Origin: Terriglobia bacterium
Lineage (GTDB): Bacteria > Acidobacteriota > Terriglobia > Bryobacterales > Bryobacteraceae
Assembly (NCBI GenBank): GCA_025363475.1
Contig: JANYDS010000067.1
Coordinates: 1-64,000, forward strand
Direction: 5' to 3'
DNA: 64,000 bases
Every line of letters begins with the position of its first letter. The first letter of the stretch is position 1. The notes beneath the pieces are model-generated. The model ran no database searches. It was not told where the DNA came from and saw only the letters and a program-made list of their open reading frames with translations. Shown in pieces: positions 9,677 to 18,164 of this stretch. The position numbers and the translations under genes are program-made.

Positions 9677-9913
9677 ATGAAAAGCAAACCCCGCCTCAAA
9701 CTGGAACCTGTCGCCCTGCCTGAAATCGTTGCGCCGGAAATTATGGAGAGTGCGAAACGCTCAATGGTTGACGCCGGGGTCAGGCCGCTCTTGAAATGCG
9801 TCGTCTGTTCAGGCGAAGCCACACCAGGAGCAGAACAACTCTGCTGGGTTTGTCGCCGGCTGAAGATCAGCGCCTGGCGCGAAGTGGACCAGCAGGCCCA
9901 AGTCCAGGAATAA
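9677..9913 (+). CDS. Small zinc-ribbon-like protein, unknown function
   Basis: 78 residues preceded by a good ribosome site (ggaaggag, 9665-9672). The C-terminal half has two CxxC knuckles, CVVC and CWVC, 13 residues apart (LLKCVVCSGEATPGAEQLCWVCRRLK), a probable zinc ribbon. The N-terminal half is Pro/Glu-rich with no recognised domain. It lies alone between the TPR gene and the c-di-GMP genes, on the same strand as both. I do not recognise the family. A regulatory or nucleic-acid-binding role is possible but unsupported. Confidence 0.65.
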   Translation: MKSKPRLKLEPVALPEIVAPEIMESAKRSMVDAGVRPLLKCVVCSGEATPGAEQLCWVCRRLKISAWREVDQQAQVQE

Positions 9914-10003
9914 CCACCGGTCGCGTTCAGCGGCGGCCCTACAGTAACTCCCTCGAAGTACCGATAGATCTCACAGGACGCGCCAGCTGCGCGAATCGAG
10001 CCT

Positions 10004-10191
10004 GTGACTCATACTGACTATCCCCCTTCGCCTTCCGTTCTTCATGCCGAAGAATGCCTCGATGCAGTCTTGCGCCTGGAAGCAGCGCTGCTGCAGTCGC
10101 GGGCGGAAACCGCGAATCTCGAAAAGGCGAATTCCCGGCTGATCGTTTTTTGTCCACGGCCTCTGACGTGTTGTAGGAAACCGACACCAAC
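10004..10191 (+). pseudogene. Broken N-terminal (PAS) segment of the following GGDEF-EAL gene
   Basis: From GTG 10004 a frame encodes a short helical leader (LRLEAALLQSRAETANLEKANSRL). It then leaves frame at a run of six T (10146-10151). Adding one T would restore STASDVL in line with STAADFV of the paralogue at 11988. In that restored frame a TAG sits at 10174-10176, exactly where the paralogue has the Trp of WETD. The flanking residues (ETDTNMR versus ETDDQMR) then match. Two lesions about 25 bases apart thus separate this piece from the rest of the gene. Either the gene is decaying or the assembly has errors here. Confidence 0.7.
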
Positions 10192-11991
10192 ATGCGGATG
10201 ATCAGCGGCCAGCGTGTCGTGAAATCAGAGAAAACAGCTGCTCTGAAAACTGCTGAAAAGGCTGTCCATACTGCATTTCAGGGTAAGTCCACGCTCGAAG
10301 CACTGGGGCGGGACCCTGCAACGGACCCCGGTATGGCGGCCTGGTGTACAGCGGTACAGGCACGCCAGCCTTACCGTGGTTTTGAATATTCATTGAGTTT
10401 GCCCGACGGCGGTACCGTGTGGATGGAATCGAACGGGAACCCCGTGTTTGCGGAGTCAGGCGAATTCACCGACTATCGCGGCACTTCGAGAAATGTGACC
10501 CGCCGCAAAGAAGACGAAGCGATGATTACCTTCCTGGCCCGGCACGACGCGCTCACGGGTTTGCCCAATCGGATCCTGTTTCGGGAGCGCATCGCGAGCG
10601 CAATTGACGCGTGCGGGCAGGGAAACGGGATTGCGGTGTTCTGCCTCGACCCTGACCGCTTCAAGGGAGTCAATGACACACTGGGCCATTCGGTTGGTGA
10701 CGCCCTGCTGCGCACAGCTGCGGACCGTCTGCGCGAATGCATCCGCGGTGTAGATACGGTGGCACGCCTTGGTGGTGATGAATTCGTTGTGGTCCAGACA
10801 GGCGTCGAAAAACCAGAAGAAGTGTCCGCCCTGGCTCGCCGCATATCGAGGGCGCTCTCTATGGCCTCCATTCTGGAAGGCCACCACGTCAGTATCGGCA
10901 CCACGATCGGGATTGCCCTGTATCCGCAGGACGGGACAACTCCCGAGGAACTTCTGCGCCACGCCGACATCGCCCTGTATCGGGCCAAGTTGTCTGACCC
11001 CGGCTCATGGTGCTTCTTTGAGCAGCAAATGGGCCAGCAGGTGGAATCGCGCCGGGAACTGGAATCGGGCCTGCGCCTCGCGCTCGCTCGCCAGGAGTTT
11101 GATCTCTTCTATCAGCCGCTCTATAACGTAGAATCGCGCCAGGTAATTGCCGTTGAGGCGCTGATTCGCTGGAGACATCCGCAGAAGGGTTTGATTCCGC
11201 CCGACGATTTCATTCCGATTGCTGAGGAAACGGGTCTGATTGTCCCGATCGGCGAATGGGTCATCCGGACTGCCTGTGCCGCCGCCGCCACATGGCCGCA
11301 GCACGTAAGCGTGGCGGTCAATATTTCCCCTGCGCAGTTCAAAAGCCGGAATTTGACTTCGGTCACACGTGAGGCGCTCAAGGCGGCTGGCCTGCCCGGC
11401 AGCCGTCTGGAAATTGAAATTACAGAGGCTGTCCTCATGCTCAACAGCGACGCCACGCTGCGCGTGCTCCACGAATTGCGCGCACTGGGCGCGCGTATCT
11501 CGATGGATGATTTCGGCACCGGCTATTCGTCCCTGAGCTATCTGCGCAGTTTTCCCTTCGACAAGATCAAGATTGACCGGTCTTTCAGCCGGGACCTGAC
11601 AGGAACCAGCGGAGCCGCGGCAATTGTTCGCGCCATCTCCGGCCTGGGGAACAGCCTGCATTTGACTACTACTGCGGAAGGCGTGGAAACGGATGAACAG
11701 TTTGCCATTCTGGCGGCGGAGGGCTGTACGGAAGTGCAGGGCTTCCTCTTCAGCCGTCCCGTGCCGGTGGAAGAACTGATGCCGCTGCTGCAGGCATCGG
11801 CGGATGCCAAATGCGGACCGGATGCCGCTCAGAAAGACCTCCTTTCCCGATTCTCCTGGGTGACGGCAAGCATGGTACCTGAAGGCATGGCACCTGAGGG
11901 CGTAGCCCCACAAATGTCCCACCAGAACCAATACGGGTTCTGTAAATGTCACATGCCCAAATGCCGAACTTACTTTCAGGTGACCCTGTGA
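10192..11991 (+). CDS. PAS-GGDEF-EAL protein, N-terminally disrupted
   Basis: The readable part is 599 residues from ATG 10192, which has no good ribosome site; the ancestral gene began near 10004. After a partial PAS region (FEYSLSLPDG, YRGTSRNVTRRKED) comes a GGDEF domain with an intact LGGDEF and an upstream RGVD product-inhibition (I-site) motif five residues before GG. The EAL domain is complete in its key residues: VEALIRWRHP, NISPAQF, EITEAVLM, DDFGTGYSSL, KIDRSF, TAEGVET, VQGFLF. It should therefore synthesise and/or hydrolyse c-di-GMP if expressed. The C-terminus holds a small repeat (MVPEG, MAPEG). Its stop TGA (11989-11991) overlaps the next gene's GTG. Confidence 0.82.
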   Translation: MRMISGQRVVKSEKTAALKTAEKAVHTAFQGKSTLEALGRDPATDPGMAAWCTAVQARQPYRGFEYSLSLPDGGTVWMESNGNPVFAESGEFTDYRGTSRNVTRRKEDEAMITFLARHDALTGLPNRILFRERIASAIDACGQGNGIAVFCLDPDRFKGVNDTLGHSVGDALLRTAADRLRECIRGVDTVARLGGDEFVVVQTGVEKPEEVSALARRISRALSMASILEGHHVSIGTTIGIALYPQDGTTPEELLRHADIALYRAKLSDPGSWCFFEQQMGQQVESRRELESGLRLALARQEFDLFYQPLYNVESRQVIAVEALIRWRHPQKGLIPPDDFIPIAEETGLIVPIGEWVIRTACAAAATWPQHVSVAVNISPAQFKSRNLTSVTREALKAAGLPGSRLEIEITEAVLMLNSDATLRVLHELRALGARISMDDFGTGYSSLSYLRSFPFDKIKIDRSFSRDLTGTSGAAAIVRAISGLGNSLHLTTTAEGVETDEQFAILAAEGCTEVQGFLFSRPVPVEELMPLLQASADAKCGPDAAQKDLLSRFSWVTASMVPEGMAPEGVAPQMSHQNQYGFCKCHMPKCRTYFQVTL

Positions 11992-13853
11992 ACAAATCTC
12001 TGACGGACGCCCTCAAAGCTGTTCGCAATCCGGCGAATGCGTCGTACGACTGGGAACGTATCGCGCTGGAACTGGAAACCCACTGCCGCCGCCTTCTGGA
12101 TGTCGCCTCCACAGCAGCGGACTTCGTCTGGGAAACCGACGACCAAATGAGGCTGACGGGCGGCATGCCACTGGCAGTCAGCTCTGGCCTCGGCAGGACA
12201 CAGGCATATATCGGGAAGACCACCACCGAACTGCTGGGCCGCGACGCTGGTTCTGACCCGGTATTTGCCGCCCATCTCGACGACATTGCGGAGCGTCGTC
12301 CTTTCCGTGAATTTGAATACTCGACAGCCCTGCCTGACGGTTCGGTTGCCTGGAGCGAGTCGAATGGCAATCCCGTCTTCGGTGAAGACGGCAGCTTTCT
12401 CGGTTTCCGTGGCACCTGCCGGAATATCTCGAAACGCAAAGAGAACGAAATGCTGATTGCCCGCATGGCGAATCACGATAGCCTCACGGATCTTCCCAAC
12501 CGCGTTTACTTTCGCCAGTGCCTCAATGAAGCGTTGCACCGCGCCCGACCGGGTGAGACGATTTCGGTTCTGTGTCTGGATCTGGATCGTTTCAAACTCG
12601 TGAATGACGTTTTGGGACATGATACCGGCGATCGTCTTCTCAAGCTGGTCGCCGAGCGGTTGCGCGACGTTTTGGGCGGAGGCGCTATAGTCGCTCGCCT
12701 CGGCAGCGATGAGTTCGCAATTCTTGCCGAACGCCTTTCCGGTCCTGCCCAGGTCTCCCTGCTGGCCGAAGAGATTATCGATCTGATTGGCATTCCGTAT
12801 GATCTCGATGGTCACGAAATGGCAATCACCTGTTCGGCCGGAATCGCGCTCGCTTCCTCCGACCGACAGACTGCGGATGAATTGATGAAGCATGCGGACA
12901 TCGCTTTGGGCCATGCAAAATCAGGGTGCGCGGGTTCGTGGACTTTTTTCGACCCGGCGATGGCCTCCAGCCTGGTGGCCAAACAACAACTGGAACTGGA
13001 TCTGCGGGTGGCGCTTGACAAATATCAGTTCGAACTCATGTATCAGCCTTTGTACAACATCGGGTCCCGTGAAATCACAGCCTTCGAAGCGCTGATTCGG
13101 TGGCGACACCCGATTCGCGGCTTGGTTGGCCCCGACGAATTCATCCCCCTCGCGGAGCAAAACGGACTGATTATTCCGATAGGCGAATGGGTGGTCCGGC
13201 AGGCTTGCGCGGAAGCTGCAAAATGGCCGAGGGGAGTCAATATCGCCGTAAATCTTTCGCCAGCCCAGTTCAAAAGCCGAAACCTGGTAAGCGCAGTGCG
13301 CCACGCGCTTGATGCTTCGGGCTTGCAGGGGGCAAGGCTTGAGCTTGAGATTACAGAAGCGGTACTGATGCTGAACAGTGAAGCCACGCTTGCGGTGCTC
13401 CACGAATTCCGCGACGCCGGCGTCCGCATTTCCATGGACGATTTCGGCACCGGTTATTCGTCCCTCAATTACCTGCGCAGCTTTCCCTTCGACAAAATCA
13501 AGATCGACCGCTCGTTTATCAGCGACCTCACCGAAACGACAGGTGCCAGCGCCATCATTCGCGCGATTGCGGGCCTCGGAGCCAGCATGAGTTTGATCAC
13601 AACCGCCGAAGGCGTCGAAACCTGCGAACAGCTTTCAATCGTGCGGGCAGCAGGTTGTACTGAAGTGCAGGGCTACTTGTTCAGCAAACCAGTACCGCCA
13701 TCCGAAATACCGGCCCTGCTGACCCGGTCATCCGATTCGGCAATGGCAGAAAGCGACTTCTTCTCACGCTTTCCGTGGAAGTACACCGTATCACCGCAAT
13801 TAATCAGGTCATGCGCGCCGGCCGAGACCCCGCTTGACAGCCTGCTCATATAG
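11988..13853 (+). CDS. PAS-GGDEF(degenerate)-EAL protein, tandem paralogue
   Basis: 621 residues from GTG 11988, chosen because aggtga (11979-11984) is well placed and the start overlaps the upstream stop as GTGA; ATG 11946 is in frame but lacks a ribosome site. A PAS domain (ADFVWETDDQMRL to FRGTCRNISKRKE) is followed by a GGDEF domain whose signature is GSDEF and which lacks the RxxD I-site (GGGAIVARLGSDEF). The EAL domain has all catalytic motifs (FEALIRWRHP, ITEAVLM, DDFGTGYSSL, KIDRSF, TTAEGVET). The likely net activity is c-di-GMP phosphodiesterase, with the degenerate GGDEF possibly sensing GTP. It overlaps tail-to-tail with the next minus-strand gene by 45 bases. Confidence 0.88.
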   Translation: MNKSLTDALKAVRNPANASYDWERIALELETHCRRLLDVASTAADFVWETDDQMRLTGGMPLAVSSGLGRTQAYIGKTTTELLGRDAGSDPVFAAHLDDIAERRPFREFEYSTALPDGSVAWSESNGNPVFGEDGSFLGFRGTCRNISKRKENEMLIARMANHDSLTDLPNRVYFRQCLNEALHRARPGETISVLCLDLDRFKLVNDVLGHDTGDRLLKLVAERLRDVLGGGAIVARLGSDEFAILAERLSGPAQVSLLAEEIIDLIGIPYDLDGHEMAITCSAGIALASSDRQTADELMKHADIALGHAKSGCAGSWTFFDPAMASSLVAKQQLELDLRVALDKYQFELMYQPLYNIGSREITAFEALIRWRHPIRGLVGPDEFIPLAEQNGLIIPIGEWVVRQACAEAAKWPRGVNIAVNLSPAQFKSRNLVSAVRHALDASGLQGARLELEITEAVLMLNSEATLAVLHEFRDAGVRISMDDFGTGYSSLNYLRSFPFDKIKIDRSFISDLTETTGASAIIRAIAGLGASMSLITTAEGVETCEQLSIVRAAGCTEVQGYLFSKPVPPSEIPALLTRSSDSAMAESDFFSRFPWKYTVSPQLIRSCAPAETPLDSLLI

Positions 13854-14759
13854 ATAGCCCGCGACTGCAATGTCTTCCACTGCCAGTCCGTTCGACTTAA
13901 ACACGGTTACCTCGTCGGCATTCATACGCCCCGGAATCTTGCCGGAAACAATAGCGGAAAGCTCTACGCCCGCAAAAGCATCGGCTGGGGCCTCCAGCAG
14001 AGGAAGCATCAGGTCGCCGGATTCCATCTTTGCCCCCTCAATGGAATCAACCGCCACAATGCTGGCCCGCCCATAGATCAAGTCCGCAGGAAGTTCACGC
14101 CGGTCCGCCCAGTTGGAACCGCTTCCATTGACATGGGTTCCGGGGGCAAGCCATGCGGTTTCTAAAACCGGTTCACGGGAACTGGTCGCAGTCACCACCA
14201 CATCAACGCCTTCAACACATTCGCGCGCCGAATCAACCGCCCTGACGTTCAAGCCAAACTTCTCGGCACAATGCCGCGCGAAGGCCTCGCGACGGTCTTT
14301 CTTACGGCTCCAAACTCTGACTTCACGCAACTGTCGCACCGCGGCGATGGCGGCCAGCTGTGTTTCCGCCTGAAAGCCGCTGCCAATAATGCCCGCCGTC
14401 GCGGCGTCTTCCCTTGCCATAAACTTCGTCGCCACACCGCTGGCAGCGCCGGTACGAAGCTGCCCCAGGTGATTGGCTTCAATAGTCGCCAGCGGCACCC
14501 CGTCTTCCGACCGGTAAAGCAGCACTTCAAAATGCGCACCTGATGTTGGGTTCGTCGAATAGACCTTGATGCCAAAATATTCCACCATCCCCGCAGCCAT
14601 ATAGTGCAGCACGGAGCCAGTGGGCAGCACCACTCTGCGTCGCGGATGATTGACTGCAGTGCCGTTCGCGAGGCTGCGGAATGCGCCCTCCACCAGTTCC
14701 ACTGCCTTCGCCATGGTCAGCGTGGCCAGGACGTCCTGCTCGGAAAGATACAGCTTCAT
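13809..14759 (-). CDS. Ornithine cyclodeaminase / mu-crystallin family protein
   Basis: 316 residues, the usual length of this NAD(P)-dependent family. N-terminal substrate part: LSEQDVLATLTMAKAVELVEGAFRSLANG, HPRRRVVLP, GIKVYSTNP, EANHLGQLRTGAASGVATKFM. The Rossmann part has GIIGSGFQAETQLAAI and VTATSSREPVL, then GSNWADRRELPADLI. The family includes ornithine cyclodeaminase, alanine dehydrogenase and ketimine reductases; the exact substrate cannot be told from sequence. It begins 16 bases after the ABC-F stop, so the two are probably cotranscribed. Its 3' end overlaps that of the EAL gene. Confidence 0.88.
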   Translation of the reverse strand: MKLYLSEQDVLATLTMAKAVELVEGAFRSLANGTAVNHPRRRVVLPTGSVLHYMAAGMVEYFGIKVYSTNPTSGAHFEVLLYRSEDGVPLATIEANHLGQLRTGAASGVATKFMAREDAATAGIIGSGFQAETQLAAIAAVRQLREVRVWSRKKDRREAFARHCAEKFGLNVRAVDSARECVEGVDVVVTATSSREPVLETAWLAPGTHVNGSGSNWADRRELPADLIYGRASIVAVDSIEGAKMESGDLMLPLLEAPADAFAGVELSAIVSGKIPGRMNADEVTVFKSNGLAVEDIAVAGYLYEQAVKRGLGRRA

Positions 14760-14775
14760 TTTGCGTTTACCTCAA

Positions 14776-16722
14776 TCAGCGATTGGCTTCAATGGTCTCT
14801 GAAACTTCTTCCCACTCGGCGAGCAGATTTTTCATGTCATTCCGCCGCGATTCCAGAAGTTCAGCAATGTCGATACTCTGCTGTGCGCTCTGATACTGCG
14901 ACAGGCCCTGCTCAAAATCAGCAATTTCCACTTCGAGACGCGTGATTTCGTCTTCGATCCCGTGCTGCCGGTCTTTCATCTGCTTCAGCTTAAGGGGATT
15001 CAGACGACGCTGTTTATCATCCTTCACCACCGGCGTTTCGGCGGCAGCTGCGCCTACCAGCTGCGATGTCTTTGCCGAGGGCGCAGCACCCGCTTTCGGT
15101 GTTACCGCGAGTTCACCGCCCCCCTCTTTGCGCCACAAATAATCTTCGTAATTGCCAGGAAACGCGTGTACCTGGCCATCGGCCACTTCAATCACCCGCG
15201 TGGCGAGTTTGTCGATGAAGTAACGATCATGCGAAACAAAAACAACGGTCCCGCTGAATTCCTGCAACGCGGTCAGCAGTACATCCTTGGCCCGCATATC
15301 AAGGTGATTGGTCGGTTCATCAAGCAGCAGGAAATTGCCGGGCATCATCAGCATTCGGGCCAGCGCATAGCGGTTGCGTTCACCGCCTGAAAGCACGCCA
15401 ATCTTCTTGAATACATCGTCTTCCCCGAACAAAAAACAGCCCAGGATGCTGCGCAGTTCCGTATTGGAAGCGCGCGGGGCCACCCGGCCCAGATCGTCCA
15501 GAATAGTGGACTCAGTATCGAGAACCTTATACTGATCCTGCGCAAAATAATCCGCCTCGACGTTATAGCCGAGTATGTACTCACCCTCAGTGAGCGGATC
15601 TTCGCCCGACATCAGCCGGATCAGGGTAGATTTACCCGCTCCGTTGATGCCTACAAGTGCCACACGGTCGCCGCGTTCGATGTTAAACGCAGCGCCTTCA
15701 AACACAGTCTTCGCGCCATAGCGTTTAGCAACGTTGCGAAACTCGGCAACAATTCTGCCGCTCGGTTTCGGTTGGGGAAAGCGAAAGTGAATGGTCTTTT
15801 CGTCCGGAGGTACTTCGATACGTTCAATCTTGTCCAGCTCTTTAATCCGGCTCTGCACCTGTTTGGCCTTGGTGGCCTGTGCGCGAAAGCGGTTGATGAA
15901 GGCTTCGAGCGCTTCAATCCTAAGCCGCTGATTCGCGTATGCCGCAACCAGTTGCGCCCGTCGTTCGCCCTTCTGCTGCTCGTATTTGGAATAGCCGCCG
16001 GTGTAGAACCAGACACGTTTGTTCCAGATTTCGGCAATTTTGGTCACCGTCACATCCAGAAAAAAACGATCATGCGAAATCAGAATAAACGCGTTCGGAT
16101 AAGAAGCAAGATAAGTCTCCAGCCAGTTGCGCGCTTCAAGGTCCAGATGGTTGGTGGGTTCGTCGAGCAACAGCAGGTTGGGTTCTTCGAGTAGTAGTTT
16201 CGCCAGTGCGATACGCATCTGCCAGCCGCCGGAAAACTCTTCTACACGTTTGGTCCAGTCTTCGCGCCGGAACCCGAGGCCGGTGAGGACTGACCCGACA
16301 CGGGATTCAATGTTGTAACCGTCCCGCGCGGTGAATTCCGACTGCACGTGGTGGTAGCGTTCAGAAACCTGACTGTATTCCTGGGTGGAATGATCAAGCT
16401 CCGACATCCGCCGGGCCAGATCCTGCTGTTCAATTTCGAGAGCGTGGATTTCGGCAAAGACAGCCATACACTCGTCAAAAACAGAGCGTCCGGTGAGGGT
16501 AATGCCGTCCTGCGGCAGGTAGCCCGCGCGGATGCCTTTGCTGCCGGAGAGCGAGCCGTAATCGAGGCCTTCAATGCCCGCCAGCGCCTTGAGCAGAGTG
16601 GACTTGCCCGTGCCGTTGCCGCCCACAATGCCGATGTGGTCTTTCGGCGTGATGAGCCAGTTTAGTTCTTCAAAAAGGATTTTTGGGCCGAAACGCTTTC
16701 CGGCACCGGTCAGTTGAATCAT
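14776..16722 (-). CDS. ABC-F family ATPase (translation factor type)
   Basis: 648 residues with two ATP-binding cassettes and no membrane segments. Cassette 1: GGNGTGKSTLLKAL, signature FSGGWQMRIALAKLLL, Walker B LLLLDEPTNHLDL. Between the cassettes is the ABC-F linker helix pair (about 235-300, rich in Lys/Arg/Gln). Cassette 2: GINGAGKSTLIRLM, signature LSGGERNRYALARML, LLLDEPTNHLDM. The C-terminal ~80 residues are a coiled coil (LKLKQMKDRQHGIEDEITRLEVEI) as in Uup/YheS-type members. ABC-F proteins act on ribosomes to relieve stalling or protect against antibiotics; which role applies here is not evident. It follows a CPBP protease gene after a 34-base gap. Confidence 0.93.
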   Translation of the reverse strand: MIQLTGAGKRFGPKILFEELNWLITPKDHIGIVGGNGTGKSTLLKALAGIEGLDYGSLSGSKGIRAGYLPQDGITLTGRSVFDECMAVFAEIHALEIEQQDLARRMSELDHSTQEYSQVSERYHHVQSEFTARDGYNIESRVGSVLTGLGFRREDWTKRVEEFSGGWQMRIALAKLLLEEPNLLLLDEPTNHLDLEARNWLETYLASYPNAFILISHDRFFLDVTVTKIAEIWNKRVWFYTGGYSKYEQQKGERRAQLVAAYANQRLRIEALEAFINRFRAQATKAKQVQSRIKELDKIERIEVPPDEKTIHFRFPQPKPSGRIVAEFRNVAKRYGAKTVFEGAAFNIERGDRVALVGINGAGKSTLIRLMSGEDPLTEGEYILGYNVEADYFAQDQYKVLDTESTILDDLGRVAPRASNTELRSILGCFLFGEDDVFKKIGVLSGGERNRYALARMLMMPGNFLLLDEPTNHLDMRAKDVLLTALQEFSGTVVFVSHDRYFIDKLATRVIEVADGQVHAFPGNYEDYLWRKEGGGELAVTPKAGAAPSAKTSQLVGAAAAETPVVKDDKQRRLNPLKLKQMKDRQHGIEDEITRLEVEIADFEQGLSQYQSAQQSIDIAELLESRRNDMKNLLAEWEEVSETIEANR

Positions 16723-16756
16723 TGAGTAGGAAATTGATCAGGAAACGGCGAGGCTT

Positions 16757-17413
16757 TTAGAGCCAGTACTGCCATTGTCCCGCAAGCACCACGTAAGCGG
16801 CCAGAACGCCGTTCGTGACGGCATGGGCTATGATGCAATCCCAGAGGTTCCGCGTCCGCACCATCCACCAGTTGAAGATGATTCCGGTAGCCAGGCCGAC
16901 GTCCCAGAATGAGCCGTGTTCTGACGCGAACAGCAGCGCCGTGAGCCAGAACGCGGCGGGGACATAAGTTCCCAAAGCGACCCGCTGAAAATCATTTCCG
17001 TCAATGATCCAGCGCATCAGCCAGCCGCGCCAGAACAACTCTTCCAGCACCGGGACTGCAATCACGCTGATGGCGATACGGACCAGCAGAAACCACGGGT
17101 CGTTCTTCGCGGCGGGGGGCGTATTGCCAACCGGATGGCCCACGATTCCGTTGTCGAACAGGAAGGTGTGATGCCAGCCGGGGAAAAGATAATCCGGCCC
17201 CACCCAGATCAGGAAAACCGCGACTCCGATACCGATGCTAAGGAATGGTTTTGACGGGCCGCCTTTGAGCAGGGGCAGGGAAACGGCGAGGATGGCAGCT
17301 CCTGGCAAAACGAAACGAACCCAGGCTGGTAATGCGACCACTGACTGCAGGGCCAGCACAGCCATAAAAACTGCAAACGGGAGAATCCACGGAATTGCGG
17401 GGTGTTTGCGCAA
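16757..17413 (-). CDS. CPBP family intramembrane glutamic protease (CAAX-like)
   Basis: 218 residues with about six to seven hydrophobic helices. The catalytic signature is VLEELFWRGWLMRW (EExxxR, around residue 125). A second-motif equivalent is FASEHGSFWDVGL, and the third is CIIAHAVTNGVL. It resembles the CAAX-protease-related subgroup often found near exosortase systems, but no exosortase is present here. The gene sits 10 bases after vapC and 34 bases before the ABC-F gene on the same strand. The substrate is unknown. Confidence 0.85.
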   Translation of the reverse strand: MRKHPAIPWILPFAVFMAVLALQSVVALPAWVRFVLPGAAILAVSLPLLKGGPSKPFLSIGIGVAVFLIWVGPDYLFPGWHHTFLFDNGIVGHPVGNTPPAAKNDPWFLLVRIAISVIAVPVLEELFWRGWLMRWIIDGNDFQRVALGTYVPAAFWLTALLFASEHGSFWDVGLATGIIFNWWMVRTRNLWDCIIAHAVTNGVLAAYVVLAGQWQYWL

Positions 17414-17423
17414 GGATACAGGC

Positions 17424-17852
17424 TCAGTTGGTGAGAAACGGGTTCACAATGCGGACACCGCGAATGGTAGTGCCGTGCTGCATATCTTCAGTGTAGAGAA
17501 CAGAACAGCCCGCTTCGGCGGCGGCGGCGAGGATCAGCGAATCGTACCAGGCTACTTTGTGCCGGCTGAAAATACCCAGCGCCTCACTGTACAGGCCAAG
17601 GGACGAAGGAACGATGAAGAGGGGCCGGAATGCCTTGGCGATGTGCCACTCAGCCTGTTCCAGCGACAACGGCGTGGCGAATTTCCGCAGGGCAACGTTC
17701 AAAAATTCCTGAATCACCTGATAGCTGATGACGCCTGTACTGTTTTGGATGGCACGGGCGATTAGCTGTTGTGCGGTACGAGATTTTACGCCGCTTTCAG
17801 AATCCGCCGCGTAGACAAACATATTGGTGTCGATAAATGATTTATCGTTCAT
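17424..17852 (-). CDS. vapC: VapC-like PIN-domain ribonuclease toxin
   Basis: 142 residues, the normal size for a VapC toxin. PIN-domain acidic residues are visible: FIDTNMFVYA (first Asp), the conserved Glu in QVIQEFLNVAL, AWYDSLILAAA (third acidic site), and LYTEDMQHG near the C-terminus. The enzyme is expected to be a Mg-dependent endoribonuclease inhibited by the upstream-encoded antitoxin. Its start overlaps the antitoxin's 3' end by 11 bases, the usual antitoxin-first arrangement. Confidence 0.9.
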   Translation of the reverse strand: MNDKSFIDTNMFVYAADSESGVKSRTAQQLIARAIQNSTGVISYQVIQEFLNVALRKFATPLSLEQAEWHIAKAFRPLFIVPSSLGLYSEALGIFSRHKVAWYDSLILAAAAEAGCSVLYTEDMQHGTTIRGVRIVNPFLTN

Positions 17853-18072
17853 TCATTTCATCGCGGGTGAACGTCCTCCCGGTGCGGACCCCCGACCGGT
17901 GAATCTGTTCCATCGCGGCCAGAAACTCACGCGCACGCAAACTACCACTGTTCGCAGTGAAATCGGTAAGCCACTCGCGAAACGCCTGATTCAGGGTCTT
18001 GTTTTGAGACCGGGCGACGTCACGCGCCTGGTCGATGAGCGAATCTTCGGCACTGAGGGTTACGTTTCGCAT
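17842..18072 (-). CDS. vapB: VapB-like antitoxin
   Basis: 76 residues. The N-terminal MRNVTLSAEDSLIDQARDVARSQNKTLNQAFREWLTDF portion is a ribbon-helix-helix type DNA-binding fold. The C-terminal part, ending RTGRTFTRDEMNER, is basic/flexible and would wrap the PIN toxin. Paired with vapC by an 11-base overlap. Two perfect GTGTACAC palindromes lie 9-32 bases upstream of the start codon and are the likely autoregulatory operator. Confidence 0.85.
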   Translation of the reverse strand: MRNVTLSAEDSLIDQARDVARSQNKTLNQAFREWLTDFTANSGSLRAREFLAAMEQIHRSGVRTGRTFTRDEMNER

Positions 18073-18081
18073 ACGAGTCCA

Positions 18082-18104
18082 GTGTACACTGTTTTCGTGT
18101 ACAC
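18082..18104. promoter_or_regulatory. Double GTGTACAC palindrome, candidate VapB operator
   Basis: GTGTACAC occurs at 18082-18089 and again at 18097-18104, centre-to-centre 15 bases, separated by tgttttc. Each copy is a perfect palindrome. The pair lies just upstream of vapB (start 18072) and about 60 bases upstream of the divergent secreted-protein gene at 18165. Paired short palindromes are typical of ribbon-helix-helix antitoxin autorepression. Because the spacer is divergent, the same sites could affect the 18165 gene. Confidence 0.65.
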
Positions 18105-18164
18105 TGCCGAGCGTCAGTACTGTTGGTGAAACCTTTTCTCTGCGCGGTGCGACAATAGAACGAG

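Noticed and set aside
13160-13240. Sequence identity between the two EAL genes considered as a mobile repeat
   Set aside because: The similarity extends over the whole proteins and is explained by gene duplication.
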